Origin: Pseudomonas sp. Irchel s3b2
Lineage (GTDB): Bacteria; Pseudomonadota; Gammaproteobacteria; Pseudomonadales; Pseudomonadaceae
Direction of reading: 5' to 3'
NCBI RefSeq assembly: GCF_900187445.1
Contig: NZ_FYEB01000018.1
Span: 37,373-101,372 of the forward strand
Length of the DNA: 64,000 nt
A program made the position numbers and the translations under genes. The stretch's first letter is position 1. Each line of letters begins with the position of its first letter. Of the stretch, positions 8,802 through 17,108 are shown one piece after another. The notes under the pieces were generated by a model. The model saw only the letters and a program-made list of their open reading frames with translations. It made no database searches and was not told the DNA's origin.

Positions 8802-8829
8802 GAACTAAATCCGTGAACCGTCACTCAGA
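8802..8829 (+). promoter_or_regulatory. AlgU (sigma-22/RpoE-type) promoter of the ErsA RNA
   Basis: GAACTA (8802-8807), 17 bases, then TCAGA (8825-8829). This matches the AlgU pattern GAACTT-N16/17-TCTGA with one change in each box, and places the start of transcription near 8836. It sits directly upstream of the predicted ErsA RNA, whose P. aeruginosa counterpart is known to depend on this sigma factor. Confidence 0.75.
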
Positions 8830-8835
8830 GATACT

Positions 8836-8968
8836 GAATGGCTGGTGAAGCCCTTCGATGCTCCTATGTTGTGTTAAGTGTTGGCAGATATCTGGACCCC
8901 GCCCTAGCGGTCCGGAAACTTGAACCCCGGAACTTCTCCCTCCCCATACGAAGTCCGGGGTTTTTTTT
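8836..8968 (+). ncRNA. ersA: ErsA small regulatory RNA (Spot 42-like)
   Basis: The 299-base gap between polA and engB is the locus of Spot 42 in enterics and ErsA in Pseudomonas. The region has an AlgU-type promoter, an internal hairpin (GGACC to GGTCC, 8894-8913), and a strong Rho-independent terminator (arms 8925-8935 and 8950-8960, then eight T at 8961-8968). The predicted RNA is about 133 nt, close to the ~130 nt I recall for ErsA. ErsA acts with Hfq on envelope and exopolysaccharide targets such as algC in P. aeruginosa (known there, inferred here). Start point is predicted, end is clear. Confidence 0.82.
8923..8968 (+). terminator. Rho-independent terminator of ErsA
   Basis: CCCCGGAACTTC (8925-8935 region) pairs with GAAGTCCGGGG (8950-8960) around a C-rich loop and is followed by eight T. 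Confidence 0.9.
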
Positions 8969-8992
8969 GCCTGCTGATTTGTCTGGAGAGCT

Positions 8993-9634
8993 TTATTCGG
9001 CAGCCTCAGCGCCTTTGTCCGCCAGCTCCATCCAGCCCGCCAGTACAGTGTAGGCGTCTTCCAGCCCCATGCGTTTGGGTGCCGAAAACAGCTGGATAGT
9101 GATCGTATCGCCCCAGCCCTTGCGGATTTCCGACTGAACCTTGAGCAGCGTGTTCTTCGCCGCGCCGTAGGTCAGCTTGTCTGCCTTGGTCAGCAAAATA
9201 TGCATCGGCATGCCACTGGCGACGGCCCAATCGAGCATCAGCAGGTCGAAATCGGTCATTGGATGACGGATGTCCATCATCAGAATCAAACCTTTCAAAC
9301 TCTCGCGACCGCCCAGATAGGCTTCCAGGTGACGCTGCCAGTGCATCTTCAACGGGATCGGCACTTTCGCGTAACCGTAGCCCGGCAGGTCGACCAGACG
9401 GCGTTCATCGTCTAGCTTGAAGAAGTTCAACAGCTGTGTGCGACCCGGAGTTTTCGAGGTCCGCGCCAGGCTGGCGTGTGTCAGGGTATTCAACGCGCTG
9501 GACTTGCCGGCGTTGGAACGCCCGGCGAAGGCCACTTCAAAGCCTTCGTCGTCGGGGCATTGGTCGACTTTGGCGGCGCTGAGCATGAAGGTGGACTGTT
9601 GGCACAGGCCGAGGATGGGATTCTTGAGTTGCAT
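8993..9634 (-). CDS. engB: Ribosome-biogenesis GTPase EngB (YihA/YsxC)
   Basis: 213 aa GTPase with G1 GRSNAGKSS, G3 DLPGYGYA, G4 TKADK and G5 FSAPKR. It assists late assembly of the 50S subunit and is usually essential. The ATG at 9634 (MQLKNPILGLCQQSTFMLSA) is chosen on family length; the open frame extends 55 codons further upstream into unrelated sequence. Convergent with ErsA, in the polA-sRNA-engB order shared with E. coli. Confidence 0.94.
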   Translation of the reverse strand: MQLKNPILGLCQQSTFMLSAAKVDQCPDDEGFEVAFAGRSNAGKSSALNTLTHASLARTSKTPGRTQLLNFFKLDDERRLVDLPGYGYAKVPIPLKMHWQRHLEAYLGGRESLKGLILMMDIRHPMTDFDLLMLDWAVASGMPMHILLTKADKLTYGAAKNTLLKVQSEIRKGWGDTITIQLFSAPKRMGLEDAYTVLAGWMELADKGAEAAE

Positions 9635-9825
9635 GGGATTTCCGATGTGGGCGGCGCCGGGAATGGACGCGGCAAGCAGTGTCGTTTCCGTTTCAGTGAC
9701 GCCAGTATATAATGCCGCAGATTTTGTGTGCGCTTTGTCCCAGCGTAGGATGAAGTTCACGAGAGCGATTGACCTTGATTGCGCACTAGAACGCAGCACG
9801 CTCTCAACCCTGAAAAGGTCGTTTT

Positions 9826-10116
9826 ATGACGAAATGGCTGCTAGCTGCCGGTATCTTGATGCCGCTTTACAGCGCTCAGGCTACACAGGATCCGGAAGCT
9901 GTGTACAACCGTGTTTGTGGTGCCTGTCATTCCGGCCAACTACCTATGGCGCCCAAAAAGGGCGATCAGGAAGCCTGGACGCCGAGGTTGGCGAAAGGTA
10001 TGGAGACGCTGGTGCAACACGTGACCCAGGGTTTCAAGGCGATGCCGCCGCGTGGTTTGTGCATGGACTGCAGTGCCGAGGATTACCGAGCCATCATCCA
10101 GTGGATGAGCGAGTAA
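9826..10116 (+). CDS. Cytochrome c5-like monohaem protein
   Basis: 96 aa with a signal peptide (cleavage near AQA) and one haem-binding CGACH at about residue 30; a Met in MPPRG at about residue 67 is the likely axial ligand, and a second Cys pair-like GLCMDCS follows. It is a small periplasmic electron carrier of the cytochrome c5 family. It lies 46 bases upstream of cytochrome c4, so the two are probably co-transcribed and may serve terminal oxidases; the pairing matches PA5491-PA5490. Confidence 0.88.
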   Translation: MTKWLLAAGILMPLYSAQATQDPEAVYNRVCGACHSGQLPMAPKKGDQEAWTPRLAKGMETLVQHVTQGFKAMPPRGLCMDCSAEDYRAIIQWMSE

Positions 10117-10162
10117 ACCCGGTCCATAACTCTTTAACCCTTAGCCGTAGTTGGATTAGCTG

Positions 10163-10774
10163 ATGAACAAATTGATCGTGAGTCTGCTGTTGACCGTGGG
10201 GATCTCCGGCATTGCCCATGCTGCAGGTGATGCGACTGCTGGTCAGGCGAAAGCCGCAGTATGTGGCGCCTGTCATGGCCCGGATGGCAATAGCATGGCG
10301 CCTAACTTTCCGAAACTGGCAGGTCAGGGCGAGCGTTATCTGAACAAGCAGCTGCACGACATCAAGTCCGGCAAACGCACGGTGCTGGAAATGACCGGCC
10401 TGCTGACCAATCTGAGTGATCAGGACCTGGCTGATATCTCCGCCTATTTCGCCAGCCAGAAAGGCAGCGTTGGCGCCGCCGACCCGAAAGTCGTGGCTCG
10501 CGGTGAAGCACTGTTCCGTGGAGGCGATCTGGCCAAGGGCCTGCCAGCCTGCACCGGCTGCCACTCTCCAGATGGCAAGGGCAACGCTGCTGCCGGCTTC
10601 CCGCATCTGGGCGGCCAGCATGCCCAGTACGTCGGCAAGCAACTGACCGACTTCAGAAAAGAAGAAGGCGGCCGGACCAACGACGGCGATACCAAACCGA
10701 TGCAGAGCATCGCTAAAAAGCTGAGCGACGAAGATATCGCCGCAGTCTCCAGCTATATTCAAGGCTTGCACTGA
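10163..10774 (+). CDS. cc4: Dihaem cytochrome c4
   Basis: 203 aa with a signal peptide (cleavage near AHA) and two tandem cytochrome c domains with haem sites CGACH (about residue 34) and CTGCH (about 130). Length and spacing are typical of cytochrome c4, a membrane-associated periplasmic donor to cytochrome oxidases. Co-directional with the c5 gene and followed by a terminator. Confidence 0.93.
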   Translation: MNKLIVSLLLTVGISGIAHAAGDATAGQAKAAVCGACHGPDGNSMAPNFPKLAGQGERYLNKQLHDIKSGKRTVLEMTGLLTNLSDQDLADISAYFASQKGSVGAADPKVVARGEALFRGGDLAKGLPACTGCHSPDGKGNAAAGFPHLGGQHAQYVGKQLTDFRKEEGGRTNDGDTKPMQSIAKKLSDEDIAAVSSYIQGLH

Positions 10775-10850
10775 GGTCTGTGATCGAGCGTTGTGAGGGG
10801 TGTACATCTCTTGCAACGTTAACACTCGATTAATCCGTCGATGCAAACAT

Positions 10851-10878
10851 AAAAAGGGTAGCTTTGGCTGCCCTTTTT
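10851..10878 (+). terminator. Rho-independent terminator after cytochrome c4
   Basis: GGGTAGC and GCTGCCC (one G-U pair) close a TTTG loop, flanked by A5 upstream and six T downstream. It separates the cytochrome genes from dsbA. Confidence 0.88.
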
Positions 10879-10971
10879 TGTGGCCGCTGCCGTTACACTA
10901 CAAACTCAAGCCCGCCAGGATCTGTCTGAAAACAGGTCGTGCGAGGCGACCCAATTGTCCAGGAGTAAAGC

Positions 10972-11613
10972 ATGCGTAATCTGATCATCAGCGCCGCGCT
11001 CGTCGCTGCCAGCCTGTTCGGCATGACTGCCCAAGCCGCCGAAAAACCTGAAGCGCCCTATGTCGAGCTGAGCACTCCGGTCCCGGTGGCCGTGCCTGGC
11101 AAGATCGAAGTGGTGGAGCTGTTCTGGTACGGCTGCCCGCACTGCTATGCCTTCGAACCCGTTGTTAATCCATGGGCTGAAAAGCTGCCTTCCGACGTGA
11201 ACTTCGTGCGCATTCCGGCCATGTTTGGCGGCCCTTGGGACGCACACGGCCAGATGTTCCTGACCCTTGAAGCCATGGGTGTCGAGAACAAGGTTCACGC
11301 AGCAGTTTTCGAAGCGATTCAGAAAGAACACAAGAAACTGACTGACAAAGAAGACATGGCCGACTTTCTGGCGACCCAAGGTGTAGACAAGGATAAGTTC
11401 CTGGCCACCTTCGACTCCTTCGCCATCAAGGGCCAGATCAACAAAGCCAAAGAACTTGCCAAGAAATATGAAATCACCGGCGTGCCTACCATGGTCGTCA
11501 ACGGCAAATATCGCTTTGACATCGGCTCTGCCGGCGGTGCCGAACAAGCGCTGAAACTGGCCGACCAACTGGTCGCCAAAGAGCGAGCGGCGACCAAGGC
11601 CGTCGCCAACTAA
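10972..11613 (+). CDS. dsbA: Thiol:disulfide interchange protein DsbA
   Basis: 213 aa periplasmic oxidoreductase: signal peptide ending near AQA, thioredoxin fold with active site C-P-H-C in WYGCPHCYAF and the cis-proline GVPTMVV. It introduces disulfide bonds into exported proteins and is re-oxidised by DsbB. RBS AGGAG lies just upstream of the ATG. It shares a direction with the following hydrolase and diguanylate cyclase genes. A gene for a phosphodiesterase with a periplasmic Cys pair lies 4 kb downstream, a possible DsbA client. Confidence 0.94.
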   Translation: MRNLIISAALVAASLFGMTAQAAEKPEAPYVELSTPVPVAVPGKIEVVELFWYGCPHCYAFEPVVNPWAEKLPSDVNFVRIPAMFGGPWDAHGQMFLTLEAMGVENKVHAAVFEAIQKEHKKLTDKEDMADFLATQGVDKDKFLATFDSFAIKGQINKAKELAKKYEITGVPTMVVNGKYRFDIGSAGGAEQALKLADQLVAKERAATKAVAN

Positions 11614-11627
11614 GCGCGGCACCTGCC

Positions 11628-12488
11628 ATGCGCCGCTGGGGAACTGAACGCATCGTTGGCCTGCATCATCCGCAGGTCAACGAGCATCACCTGGAATCGA
11701 CGGGGTTGCCCGTGGACAGCCGTCTGCGTTTGCTCAGTTTCAATATCCAGGTCGGCATCAGTACCGAGCGCTATCGGCACTATCTGACCCGCGGCTGGCA
11801 GCATCTGTTACCGCATACCGGGCGTGCCGACAACCTGCAAAAAATCGGTAATCTGCTGGGCGACTTCGATCTGGTCGCCTTGCAGGAAGCCGATGGCGGC
11901 AGCCTGCGATCAGGCTACGTCAATCAGGTCGAACACCTGGCGCAGCTCGGCGCTTTCCCCTACTGGTATCAACAACTCAATCGCAATCTCGGTCATCTCG
12001 GCCAGCACAGCAATGGCGTGCTCAGCCGCCTGCGCCCGTGGGCGATTGAAGATCATCCTCTGCCAGGGCCCAAGGGTCGCGGGGCGATTCTGGTGCGCTT
12101 CGGCGAAGGTCCGGAGGCGCTTGTGGTGGTAATGATGCATCTGGCGCTGGGCGCTCGCACCCGTAGCCTGCAACTGGCCTACATCCGCGAATTGATCGGC
12201 GGCTTTAAACACCAGGTGCTGATGGGCGACATGAATACCCATGCCAGTGACTTGCTGCAAAACTCCCCGTTGCGTGATTTGGGCCTGCTCGCGCCGCAAC
12301 TGGAAGCGACCTTCCCCAGCTGGCGCCCACAGCGTTGCCTGGACCATATTCTGCTCAGCCCCACCCTGACCCTTGAAAAGGTCGAAGTGCTGGCACAACC
12401 CATTTCCGATCACCTGCCGGTCGCGGTAGAGATTCGTCTGCCGGGTTCGCTCACGGTCGATGCATTACCCGCGTTGAGTCCTGCCTGA
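11628..12488 (+). CDS. Endonuclease/exonuclease/phosphatase-family hydrolase
   Basis: 286 aa EEP-fold protein with the family's metal and catalytic residues: LLSFNIQVG, LQEADGGS, MGDMNTHASD, LDHILLS and SDHLPV. There is no signal peptide, so it is probably cytoplasmic. Substrate unknown; the family includes DNases, phospholipases and phosphoesterases. It starts 14 bases after dsbA and its stop abuts the start of dgcH, so the three are likely one transcript. Equivalent to PA5488 by position. Confidence 0.82.
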   Translation: MRRWGTERIVGLHHPQVNEHHLESTGLPVDSRLRLLSFNIQVGISTERYRHYLTRGWQHLLPHTGRADNLQKIGNLLGDFDLVALQEADGGSLRSGYVNQVEHLAQLGAFPYWYQQLNRNLGHLGQHSNGVLSRLRPWAIEDHPLPGPKGRGAILVRFGEGPEALVVVMMHLALGARTRSLQLAYIRELIGGFKHQVLMGDMNTHASDLLQNSPLRDLGLLAPQLEATFPSWRPQRCLDHILLSPTLTLEKVEVLAQPISDHLPVAVEIRLPGSLTVDALPALSPA

Positions 12489-14519
12489 ATGAGCGACGAA
12501 ACACAGCGCTGGAAAGAGAAATACCTCAAAAGCATCGAACAACAGGAAAAGCTGGAACGTCGATGGGACGCCCGGCTCGACCTGCTGCGTCGTGGGCTGG
12601 TGCGCAGTACCCTGGCCGCAGAAGGTACCGATCGCGCCGTTGACCAATGCATGAAGGAAATGCGCGAAGTCGTACGCACCGATGACATGGACGCCGGCCT
12701 GGCGGCCTTACTGCCGCGCCTGGAAAAAGCCGTGCTCGACTCCGAGCAACGCCGGGAAACCCGGGTCGATCAAGTCAGTGCCGCCCTGGCGGCGCTGGTC
12801 TCTCAGCTGCAAGCATTGCCTTTGCCCCGGGAAGTGAGCCGGCCGCTGAAAAATTTCGCTAAACAACTGGACGGACGCGTAGGCCAGGCCCGCGAAATTC
12901 CGTTGCTGCTCAGCGAGCTGAGCGGCTTGCAAGGCAAAGCCTTGAACCTGCTGGAGACCCCTGCCGAACCTGATCGTCCAGGTTTTCTGCAGCGCCTGTT
13001 CAGTAGGGAAACGGAGGAGACCGCGCCACAACTCGTCGCCGCCGAATCGCAAATGCCTGCCCCGCAACCTGTCGAACCGGTTGCAGCATCGGCCGAGCCC
13101 CCACAAGCGATGGCCAATCTCACGCCAGCCGCCGTTAAACCGCTAGTGGCGTTGCCAACCGTAGAAGCCGCCCTGCCCGCATCTGCACGTCCTGAGCCAG
13201 CGCACATTCAGGCGCCAACAGCAATGACATCTGCAACTGAAGTCGTGGCGTTTGACCCGCCCGTCTTTGAACCAGAAGCCACGAGCAGCCAGGTTCCGGA
13301 GTTACAACCCCGTCCGAATATCGAGCAACCCCAAGAGCCGGCTCCATCTATCGCCCTACCGGCCATACAGGCTCCGTCGGCAATCAATCCCGATGAACTG
13401 ACACCGGAGCCCATCGATTCAGAGCCTTCCGAGCACGATATTCTGTATGCCCTGCCGGACTCACCGGAGCCGTCCTACAGCTCTGTCGCCAAGCACATCG
13501 AAGATACGCTGCTGGGCCTTCTCGATGACCTGGCATTGCCCGAGCGCTATCGTCCACAAGCCGAGGCGATGCGCGATCGTCTTCAAAGCGGCTTGAACTG
13601 GTACGAACTGCTGCCCATCCTCGATGACCTGGCAACGTTAATGCTGGCAATTACCGACAGCGGCCAGCACGAATTCGAGGCGTACCTGCAGCAACTCAAC
13701 GAACGCCTCGAGTCATTTCAGAGCAACCTGCAAGCGGCGAGCGACGGCCACGCTGACAACCGCTCGGCCGCGCGGGAAATGGACACGCAAATTCGCGAGC
13801 AAGTCGATGGCTTGCAAAGCAGCATGCAAGAAGCGGCGGACCTTGATGACCTCAAGCATGTGCTGGAAAACCACCTCGAAGGCTTGCTCGGCACCATGGA
13901 CCAGCACCAGAAACAGCGCGACGAGCGTGAGCAGGAAGTAGCCGCCCGCTTGCAAAGTCTGGCCGAAAGGGTTGCCCATATGGAGGAGGAAGCCCTGGGC
14001 TACCGCGAACATCTCGAAGAGCAGCGTCAGAAGGCGCTGATCGATCCATTGACCGGCCTGCCGAATCGAGCGGCCTGGGGCGAACGCCTGGAGCATGAAA
14101 TCGGCCAATGGCAACAACAGGGCAATACCTTGTTGCTGGCAATGCTCGACCTCGATCATTTCAAACGCATCAATGACAACTATGGTCATCTGGCAGGCGA
14201 CAAGGTGCTGAAAATCATCGCCAGCGTGCTACGCAAGCGTCTGCGCGGGACTGATTTCATTGCCCGGTTCGGCGGTGAGGAGTTTGTACTGTTGATGCCT
14301 GCCACACTACCTATGGTCGGCGCGAAACTGCTGGAAACCTTGCGCGCATCGATCGAAGCCTGCCCGTTTCACTTCAAGGGCAAGCGAGTCACCATTACCA
14401 TTTCCATGGGACTGACCGCCTTCAGACCAGGCGAACATAGCGATCTTGTGCTTAAAAGAGCTGATCAGGCGTTATACCGGGCGAAAAATACCGGACGAAA
14501 TCGAGTTGAACTGGGCTAA
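12489..14519 (+). CDS. dgcH: Diguanylate cyclase (DgcH-like) with GGEEF and I-site
   Basis: 676 aa cytoplasmic protein without membrane segments. Residues 1-170 are helical, 175-300 form a Pro/Ala/Glu-rich low-complexity linker, 330-500 are helical with a coiled coil, and 510-674 form a GGDEF domain. The active site is GGEEF (from residue 595) and the product-inhibition site RGTD lies exactly five residues before it. It should make c-di-GMP with feedback inhibition. By position it matches PA5487, named DgcH. Its ATG directly follows the hydrolase stop. The linker's repeated P/A/E composition is unusual within this window. Confidence 0.92.
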   Translation: MSDETQRWKEKYLKSIEQQEKLERRWDARLDLLRRGLVRSTLAAEGTDRAVDQCMKEMREVVRTDDMDAGLAALLPRLEKAVLDSEQRRETRVDQVSAALAALVSQLQALPLPREVSRPLKNFAKQLDGRVGQAREIPLLLSELSGLQGKALNLLETPAEPDRPGFLQRLFSRETEETAPQLVAAESQMPAPQPVEPVAASAEPPQAMANLTPAAVKPLVALPTVEAALPASARPEPAHIQAPTAMTSATEVVAFDPPVFEPEATSSQVPELQPRPNIEQPQEPAPSIALPAIQAPSAINPDELTPEPIDSEPSEHDILYALPDSPEPSYSSVAKHIEDTLLGLLDDLALPERYRPQAEAMRDRLQSGLNWYELLPILDDLATLMLAITDSGQHEFEAYLQQLNERLESFQSNLQAASDGHADNRSAAREMDTQIREQVDGLQSSMQEAADLDDLKHVLENHLEGLLGTMDQHQKQRDEREQEVAARLQSLAERVAHMEEEALGYREHLEEQRQKALIDPLTGLPNRAAWGERLEHEIGQWQQQGNTLLLAMLDLDHFKRINDNYGHLAGDKVLKIIASVLRKRLRGTDFIARFGGEEFVLLMPATLPMVGAKLLETLRASIEACPFHFKGKRVTITISMGLTAFRPGEHSDLVLKRADQALYRAKNTGRNRVELG

Positions 14520-14626
14520 CGGGCCAATTGTTCCATTTTGTTTAAAGGAGTGTTTTTTGCCGTTAGCGCCGCAAGGCAATACGTTACACTGTTGCATTAT
14601 TGTCTTTGCGTGTACTGTCTCCTGCC

Positions 14627-15406
14627 ATGAAATGTCTTATTTTTATTGCGTCGCTGCTTCTATTAGCCGGTTGTGCCAGCGGCCCACGAATCGATACCAG
14701 CCACTCTTCAGCCAATCACGACAGCCGTATTCAGTTCGTGGTGATGCATTACACGTCCGCATCCCTGGAGAACTCGTTGCAATTGCTGACCCATGGCGAG
14801 GTCAGCAGCCACTACCTGATTAGCGACGACAAGCGCGCCACTATTTATAAGCTCATGGATGAAAATGTCCGGGCCTGGCACGCAGGCGAAAGCGAATGGC
14901 AGGGCCGGACCTGGCTGAACTCCAGTTCCATTGGCATCGAAATCGTTAATCAGGGCTTTGAGGACACCCCGACCGGGCGTCTCTGGTATCCCTATAGCGA
15001 AGCCCAGATTGAGTCGATGATCTTCCTGCTCAAGGACATCAGCAAGCGCCAAGGCATCAGCCCCCGCCATATCATCGGCCATAGCGACATCGCACCGATG
15101 CGCAAGCTTGACCCTGGCCCACTGTTCCCCTGGAAGCGCCTGGCTGCCGAAGGCTTGGGGATCTGGCCGAACGAGCAGGCCGTGGCGCGGCAACAAGCGC
15201 AGTTCGCCGTGCAATTGCCAAGTATCAGTTGGTTTCAGGCACAGCTTGCCCGCGTGGGATACGCCACGCCGCAAACCGGCGAACTGGATGCAGCGACACG
15301 CAATGTGCTGGCGGCCTTTCAACTGCATTTTCGCCCTTCCCGTTTCGACGGCACACCGGACGCACAAACCGCGGCGCTTCTTCAGGTGTTGAACCAGACA
15401 AAATAA
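14627..15406 (+). CDS. ampDh2: AmpDh2-like N-acetylmuramyl-L-alanine amidase lipoprotein
   Basis: 259 aa. A lipoprotein signal (LLLAGCASG, Cys at about residue 16) precedes an amidase_2 domain with zinc ligands in VMHYTSA and GHSDIAPMRKLDPG, followed by a C-terminal peptidoglycan-binding domain (about 190-258). It cleaves the amide between N-acetylmuramic acid and the stem peptide in the periplasm and thereby influences muropeptide levels sensed by AmpR. The start at 14627 yields a proper lipobox; upstream codons would not. It corresponds to ampDh2 (PA5485) by position, upstream of kinB-algB. Confidence 0.88.
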   Translation: MKCLIFIASLLLLAGCASGPRIDTSHSSANHDSRIQFVVMHYTSASLENSLQLLTHGEVSSHYLISDDKRATIYKLMDENVRAWHAGESEWQGRTWLNSSSIGIEIVNQGFEDTPTGRLWYPYSEAQIESMIFLLKDISKRQGISPRHIIGHSDIAPMRKLDPGPLFPWKRLAAEGLGIWPNEQAVARQQAQFAVQLPSISWFQAQLARVGYATPQTGELDAATRNVLAAFQLHFRPSRFDGTPDAQTAALLQVLNQTK

Positions 15407-15479
15407 TGACGCCCGCCCGACGGTCAGCGCTTTTTCCTGATCAGCAGCTATAACTCATTGGTAATTCTTCGGATATTCC

Positions 15480-17096
15480 ATGATGCCTGCTGCTCGGGAG
15501 AGACTGCATAGCTGGTTCTATCGCCCTTGGTTTTTGGCGATGCTGGCGACTGCCTTGAGCGCAACGATTCTAACGGTCGGCAGTTTGTTCGTGGCGATGA
15601 ATCAAGTCGAGCACAACGAAAGCCAGGAAATGAATGCCCAAGGTGAGCGCTTCCTGGCCCGCCTGGAGCAACTGTTCGGACAACTGCGCGAAAGCCTCGA
15701 TGACCTGCAAGCCCAGCCGCTGCGAAGTTGCGATGACGAAATGATCGCTACCCTGCAGCAGGTCAGCTTCAATTACCGCTTCGTTTATGAAGCCGTTTAT
15801 ATGGACACTTCGCGAACCTGCTCCAACCGGCCCCGCCAGGAAGGGGTATCGCTGATCCGACCGCCGGACATCAAGGGCCCCACCTACAGCTATTGGCTGA
15901 ACACCACCACCGAACCCGATGAGAACCGCGCCGCACTGATGCTTGGGCGTGGCAATTTCCGGGTGGCGACATCGCGCGGGCATTTGACCGACATGGTCGA
16001 TCTGTCTCCCGGGAGTAGCCTGTTGGTGGTGCTCGACCACGGCAGCCGGGCGGTTCCGGTACTCGGTGTCGAGCAGGCCTGGCCCCCGGCGGAACCCTGG
16101 CCGCCGAAAAGCCGCGATGCGTTGCAAGTTACTCATACCCACCTGATTTACCAAATGCCCAATAACACACCCGACTACCAACTGGTACTGATCACCCCTC
16201 GCACCGGAATGCATGTACCCGCGGTATGGTGGTGGCTACTGCCGGCCAGCCTGGCGCTGAGTGCTTGTGTCGGCATTTTGGTGTTTCTGCTAGTACGCCA
16301 GCGGCAATCGCTGGATGCCGAACTGCAAGGCGCCATTCGGCGAGGCGAGTTGCAGGTGTTGTATCAACCGATCTTCGACCTCGACAGCCGCAACTGCGTC
16401 GGTGCCGAAGCCCTGCTGCGCTGGCGAAGGCCGGACGGTACGCTGACCAGTCCCGACCTGTTCATTCCGATGGCGGAGAATACTGGCCAGATCCGCCAGA
16501 TGACTGACTTCGTATTGCAGCGCCTGCTGGAACAGCTCGGGCAACTGTTGCGGTCCAATCCGCAACTGTACATTTCGGTCAACCTGGCGGCCTGCGATGT
16601 CATGGTGCCGCGTATTGGTCAGGTAATGGCGCGCCTGTTGAGCCTGCACCGAGTGGCGGCCAGGCAGATTGCCTTTGAAGTGACCGAGCGCGGTTTGGTG
16701 GATGTGGTGGTGGCCAGAGAAAACCTGCAAGCCCTGCGGGATGTCGGGCATCAGGTGCTGATCGACGACTTTGGCACCGGCTATTGCAGCCTTGCCTACC
16801 TGCAAACCCTACCGGTGGACTGCCTGAAAATCGACAAGGCATTTATCGACGCGCTGGGCCATGATGCCGCCAGCAGCGGCGTGGCACCGCACATCATTCG
16901 CATGGCTCAGGCCCTGCAACTCAAGGTCATTGCAGAAGGCATCGAACATGAAGCCCAAGTGCTGTTTCTGAGCAGTGAAGGGGTGAAGTTCGGTCAAGGC
17001 TGGCTGTTCTCCCACGCACTGAGCGCCGTACAGTTCATCGAACTGATTACCCGTGGCCGCCGACTGACCACGCGACGTCTGGATGACGACGCCTGA
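15480..17096 (+). CDS. CSS-motif EAL-domain c-di-GMP phosphodiesterase
   Basis: 538 aa: N-terminal membrane segment (about 16-40), a periplasmic CSS-type sensor (40-245) with two Cys (residues 84 and 114), a second membrane segment (about 249-271) and a cytoplasmic EAL domain (275-530). EAL at residues 310-312, DDFGTGYCSL and AEGIE are intact, so it should hydrolyse c-di-GMP. In E. coli PdeC of this type, a disulfide between the periplasmic Cys made by DsbA/DsbB keeps the enzyme inactive. It sits between ampDh2 and kinB, where I recall no gene in P. aeruginosa PAO1. Start could be either of two adjacent ATGs. Confidence 0.9.
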   Translation: MMPAARERLHSWFYRPWFLAMLATALSATILTVGSLFVAMNQVEHNESQEMNAQGERFLARLEQLFGQLRESLDDLQAQPLRSCDDEMIATLQQVSFNYRFVYEAVYMDTSRTCSNRPRQEGVSLIRPPDIKGPTYSYWLNTTTEPDENRAALMLGRGNFRVATSRGHLTDMVDLSPGSSLLVVLDHGSRAVPVLGVEQAWPPAEPWPPKSRDALQVTHTHLIYQMPNNTPDYQLVLITPRTGMHVPAVWWWLLPASLALSACVGILVFLLVRQRQSLDAELQGAIRRGELQVLYQPIFDLDSRNCVGAEALLRWRRPDGTLTSPDLFIPMAENTGQIRQMTDFVLQRLLEQLGQLLRSNPQLYISVNLAACDVMVPRIGQVMARLLSLHRVAARQIAFEVTERGLVDVVVARENLQALRDVGHQVLIDDFGTGYCSLAYLQTLPVDCLKIDKAFIDALGHDAASSGVAPHIIRMAQALQLKVIAEGIEHEAQVLFLSSEGVKFGQGWLFSHALSAVQFIELITRGRRLTTRRLDDDA

Positions 17097-17108
17097 GATG
17101 GGTCAGGC

